Source: Caulobacteraceae bacterium
GTDB taxonomy: Bacteria; Pseudomonadota; Alphaproteobacteria; Caulobacterales; Caulobacteraceae
NCBI GenBank assembly: GCA_003136615.1
Contig: PLFA01000195.1
Span: forward strand, 1,684-7,520
DNA length: 5,837 bases
Direction: 5' to 3'
Under the pieces are notes generated by a model. It saw only the letters and a program-made list of their open reading frames with translations, did not search any database and had not been told where the DNA came from. The translations under genes were made by a program, and so were the position numbers. Within the stretch, counting starts at the first letter, position 1; every line of letters starts with the position of its first letter. Below, piece after piece: positions 3,884 to 5,837 of this stretch.

Positions 3884-5837
3884 TGGCGCAGCCACCTTGA
3901 AGCTATTGTTCGCCCGGTCACGGTCAGGGAGCTTGTGGTCGGGATCGATGGTGGCGGAGAGTATGGCGGGGCCGCCGACGAGGCTGAGGGTCGCTTTGGC
4001 GCCCAATTGCCAGGCCTCCGCGGGAAGGGGAACGCGCTTCACCACGCCGCCCGCGTACTGAACCTCCACGACGGTGGGCATGACGAGTTTATCGAGGGTC
4101 TCAACGGTGATCCGCGCGCCCTTGGCCGGGTCGCCCTCCACGTAGGAGACGCCCGTCACGGCGAGATCAAGCTGCCAGTTTTCGAAGAACCAGCCGCGCC
4201 ACCACCAGGCCAGATCCTCCCCGGACTCGCTATCCATTTCGCGGAAGAAGTCGCTGGGCTTGGGGTGCTTGAAGGACCAGTCGGCGATATACTTGCGGAA
4301 GGCCGCGTCGAAGCGTTCAGGCCCCAGGATCTCCTCGCGCAGGAGGCGAAGGCCAAGCGCCGCCTTGAAATAGGTGACCGGGTGCCGGTAGCGCTCAGAG
4401 ATCAGATCGGCCCGGGTCATGATCGGCGGCGCGGCGGGATCGGCGAGGAGGGACAGGATCTCGTCCACGGGATTTCCCCCGCCTGGGGCATATTCGCTGT
4501 CGCGCTTGGGGCCATAGACGCCGCCGGCGAAATCGTCGGACTCATAGGTGTCGATGAAGGTGTTAATCCCCTCATCCATCCAGGCGTTTCGGCGCTCGTC
4601 GGACCCCACGGTCATGGGAAACCAGGTGTGGCCGATCTCGTGGGCGGTGATCCAGAAAAGCAGCTTTCCCTTGTCGGTGATGCCGTCGAAGACGAGCCCG
4701 GGATACTCGATCCCCGCGGCGCCGCCGGCCACGCTGACGGCGGTGGAATAGGGATAGACGCTCCAGCGCTTTGAGAAATTCTCCACGGCGTTTTTCATAT
4801 ATTCCGTGGACCGGCCCCAGGCGTCCGAGCCCGCGCTTTCCAGGGGGTAGACGCTCTCCGACAGCGACGTGCGGCCGCCCGGCAGGTTGATCTTGGCGGC
4901 GTCCCAGACAAAGGCGCGGCTGGCGGTGAAGGCCACGTCGCGGGTAGCCGCCATGTGGTAGCGCCAAGTGCGCATGCCTTTGGGCGGCGGGGCGGCGGTG
5001 TCGGCCTTCACCTCTTCCGGGGTGCGGATCATGACTGTGGCATCGCTTAGCTTGGCCTTGGCAAGGCGGGCCCGCTGGTCGGGGGTGAGCACGTCGGCGG
5101 GGTTGGTGAGATCGCCATCGCCGATGACCATCATGTCGGCGGGGACGGTGACGGCGTAGTCGAAATCCCCATATTCCAGATAGAATTCCTGGGCGATGTA
5201 GGGGAGCGTGTCCCAGCCGCGGACATCATCGAAAACGGCCATGCGCGGATACCATTGGGCGAGGTCGAAGATGGGGCCGCCCGGCGTTTCCACCCAGGCC
5301 GTGCGGCCGCCGAAGAGCCCCGGCATGACATAGTGATAGGCGATGCGCAGCTTGATCTTGGCCCCCAACCCGGCGAGGGGGCGATCAAGGGCCACGCGCA
5401 TGCGCGTGTCGGACACGAGATAGGGGGCGGCGACGAAGGCGCCGTCGCGGGCGATCTCCACCTTATCGATGACATAGCCGTCAGTGACGTCCGACGGCTT
5501 GCGATAGCTGCCGAACAGAACCGCGGAGCGGGCGTCGGCGCGATAGATATTCTGATCGAGCTGGACCCAGAGGCAACCGAGCTGGCTGGGGCTGTTATTC
5601 GCGTAGGTGATGGTCTCGTGGCCCGTGAGCGTCTTGGCCACAGGATCCAGGATCACCGAAATGTCGTAATCGGCGCGGTTCTGCCAATAGACGGGGCCGG
5701 GCGATCCATCCCCCGAGCGGTAAAGATTGACCCCCTCGGGAAAGGCGATGGGGGCGAAGGTCTCGCGGGGATTGAAGGGGCTTTGGACGGGGGGTGGGGA
5801 CTTTGGGGCGGTCGGGGCGCTTGGCTTGGTCTGGGCG
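3881..5837 (-). CDS. M1 family zinc metallopeptidase (aminopeptidase-N-like), exported, N-terminus cut by window edge
   Basis: The frame is open to the right edge, giving 651 visible residues. From the first visible residue: a proline-rich stretch (AQTKPSAPTAPKSPPPV) typical of the segment just after a signal peptide, then the M1 N-terminal beta domain including VKTLTGHETITY-type strands near 60-90. The catalytic domain has the substrate-anchoring GAAGIEYPG at 372-380 in place of canonical GxMEN, the zinc motif HEIGH at 399-403 (bases 4628-4642) and the third zinc ligand E422 (4571-4573), an exact HEXXH-x18-E. Y489 is a candidate for the transition-state tyrosine. A C-terminal beta sandwich ends in the FKVAAP tail. 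M1 enzymes remove N-terminal amino acids; this one should act in the periplasm or outside. A GTG at 5654-5656 is not the start, because conserved-looking protein continues 60 residues upstream. Its TAG stop lies 4 bp before the VOC gene it leads. Confidence 0.94.
   Translation of the reverse strand, partial: AQTKPSAPTAPKSPPPVQSPFNPRETFAPIAFPEGVNLYRSGDGSPGPVYWQNRADYDISVILDPVAKTLTGHETITYANNSPSQLGCLWVQLDQNIYRADARSAVLFGSYRKPSDVTDGYVIDKVEIARDGAFVAAPYLVSDTRMRVALDRPLAGLGAKIKLRIAYHYVMPGLFGGRTAWVETPGGPIFDLAQWYPRMAVFDDVRGWDTLPYIAQEFYLEYGDFDYAVTVPADMMVIGDGDLTNPADVLTPDQRARLAKAKLSDATVMIRTPEEVKADTAAPPPKGMRTWRYHMAATRDVAFTASRAFVWDAAKINLPGGRTSLSESVYPLESAGSDAWGRSTEYMKNAVENFSKRWSVYPYSTAVSVAGGAAGIEYPGLVFDGITDKGKLLFWITAHEIGHTWFPMTVGSDERRNAWMDEGINTFIDTYESDDFAGGVYGPKRDSEYAPGGGNPVDEILSLLADPAAPPIMTRADLISERYRHPVTYFKAALGLRLLREEILGPERFDAAFRKYIADWSFKHPKPSDFFREMDSESGEDLAWWWRGWFFENWQLDLAVTGVSYVEGDPAKGARITVETLDKLVMPTVVEVQYAGGVVKRVPLPAEAWQLGAKATLSLVGGPAILSATIDPDHKLPDRDRANNSFKVAAP

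Noticed and set aside
3935..4774. Plus-strand open frame of 279 codons
   Set aside because: It is fully antisense to the M1 metallopeptidase, including its zinc site, and its Gly/His-rich translation resembles no family. It is a codon-bias shadow.

Overview
The window looks like ordinary chromosome of a GC-rich Alphaproteobacterium. The basis is protein-level resemblance (HtpG tail, FrnE-type DsbA protein, XRE/MmyB regulator, M1 metallopeptidase), strong G/C bias at third codon positions and tight gene packing. I cannot name the genus; Caulobacterales or a related group is only a guess. I see no tRNA, rRNA, insertion sequence, CRISPR array or phage gene.

Layout. (1) 1-882, plus strand: the 3' half of htpG, the Hsp90 chaperone, cut by the left edge. 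(2) 888-1538, minus strand: a cytoplasmic FrnE-type DsbA-family thiol oxidoreductase with a CPWC active site, convergent with htpG; only 5 bp separate the two stop codons. (3) 1539-1710: a 172 bp divergent intergenic region with an imperfect 17 bp palindrome. (4) 1711-2544, plus strand: an XRE-family regulator with a C-terminal MmyB-like ligand-binding domain, starting at TTG behind a good Shine-Dalgarno sequence. (5) 2618-3007, plus strand: a small limonene-1,2-epoxide-hydrolase/SnoaL-fold protein whose catalytic residues are all present. Its leader holds a C9 tract and a possible hairpin over the ribosome binding site. (6) 3055-5837, minus strand: a compact three-gene unit read right to left. 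It contains an exported M1-family zinc metallopeptidase (its start lies just beyond the right edge), a glyoxalase-fold VOC protein 4 bp later, and a four-helix membrane protein of unknown function whose ATG directly abuts the VOC stop codon.

How the genes relate. The regulator and the epoxide-hydrolase-like enzyme probably form one regulatory unit, because MmyB-type regulators often control adjacent small-molecule enzymes; this is inference. The metallopeptidase, VOC and membrane-protein genes are probably co-transcribed and translationally coupled, but no shared pathway is evident. htpG and the DsbA-like gene are stress and redox housekeeping genes that happen to be neighbours.

I found no convincing new multi-gene system. 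The points most worth a second look are the hairpin over the ribosome binding site upstream of the epoxide-hydrolase-like gene, the palindrome in front of the regulator, and the uncharacterised membrane protein locked into the metallopeptidase operon.
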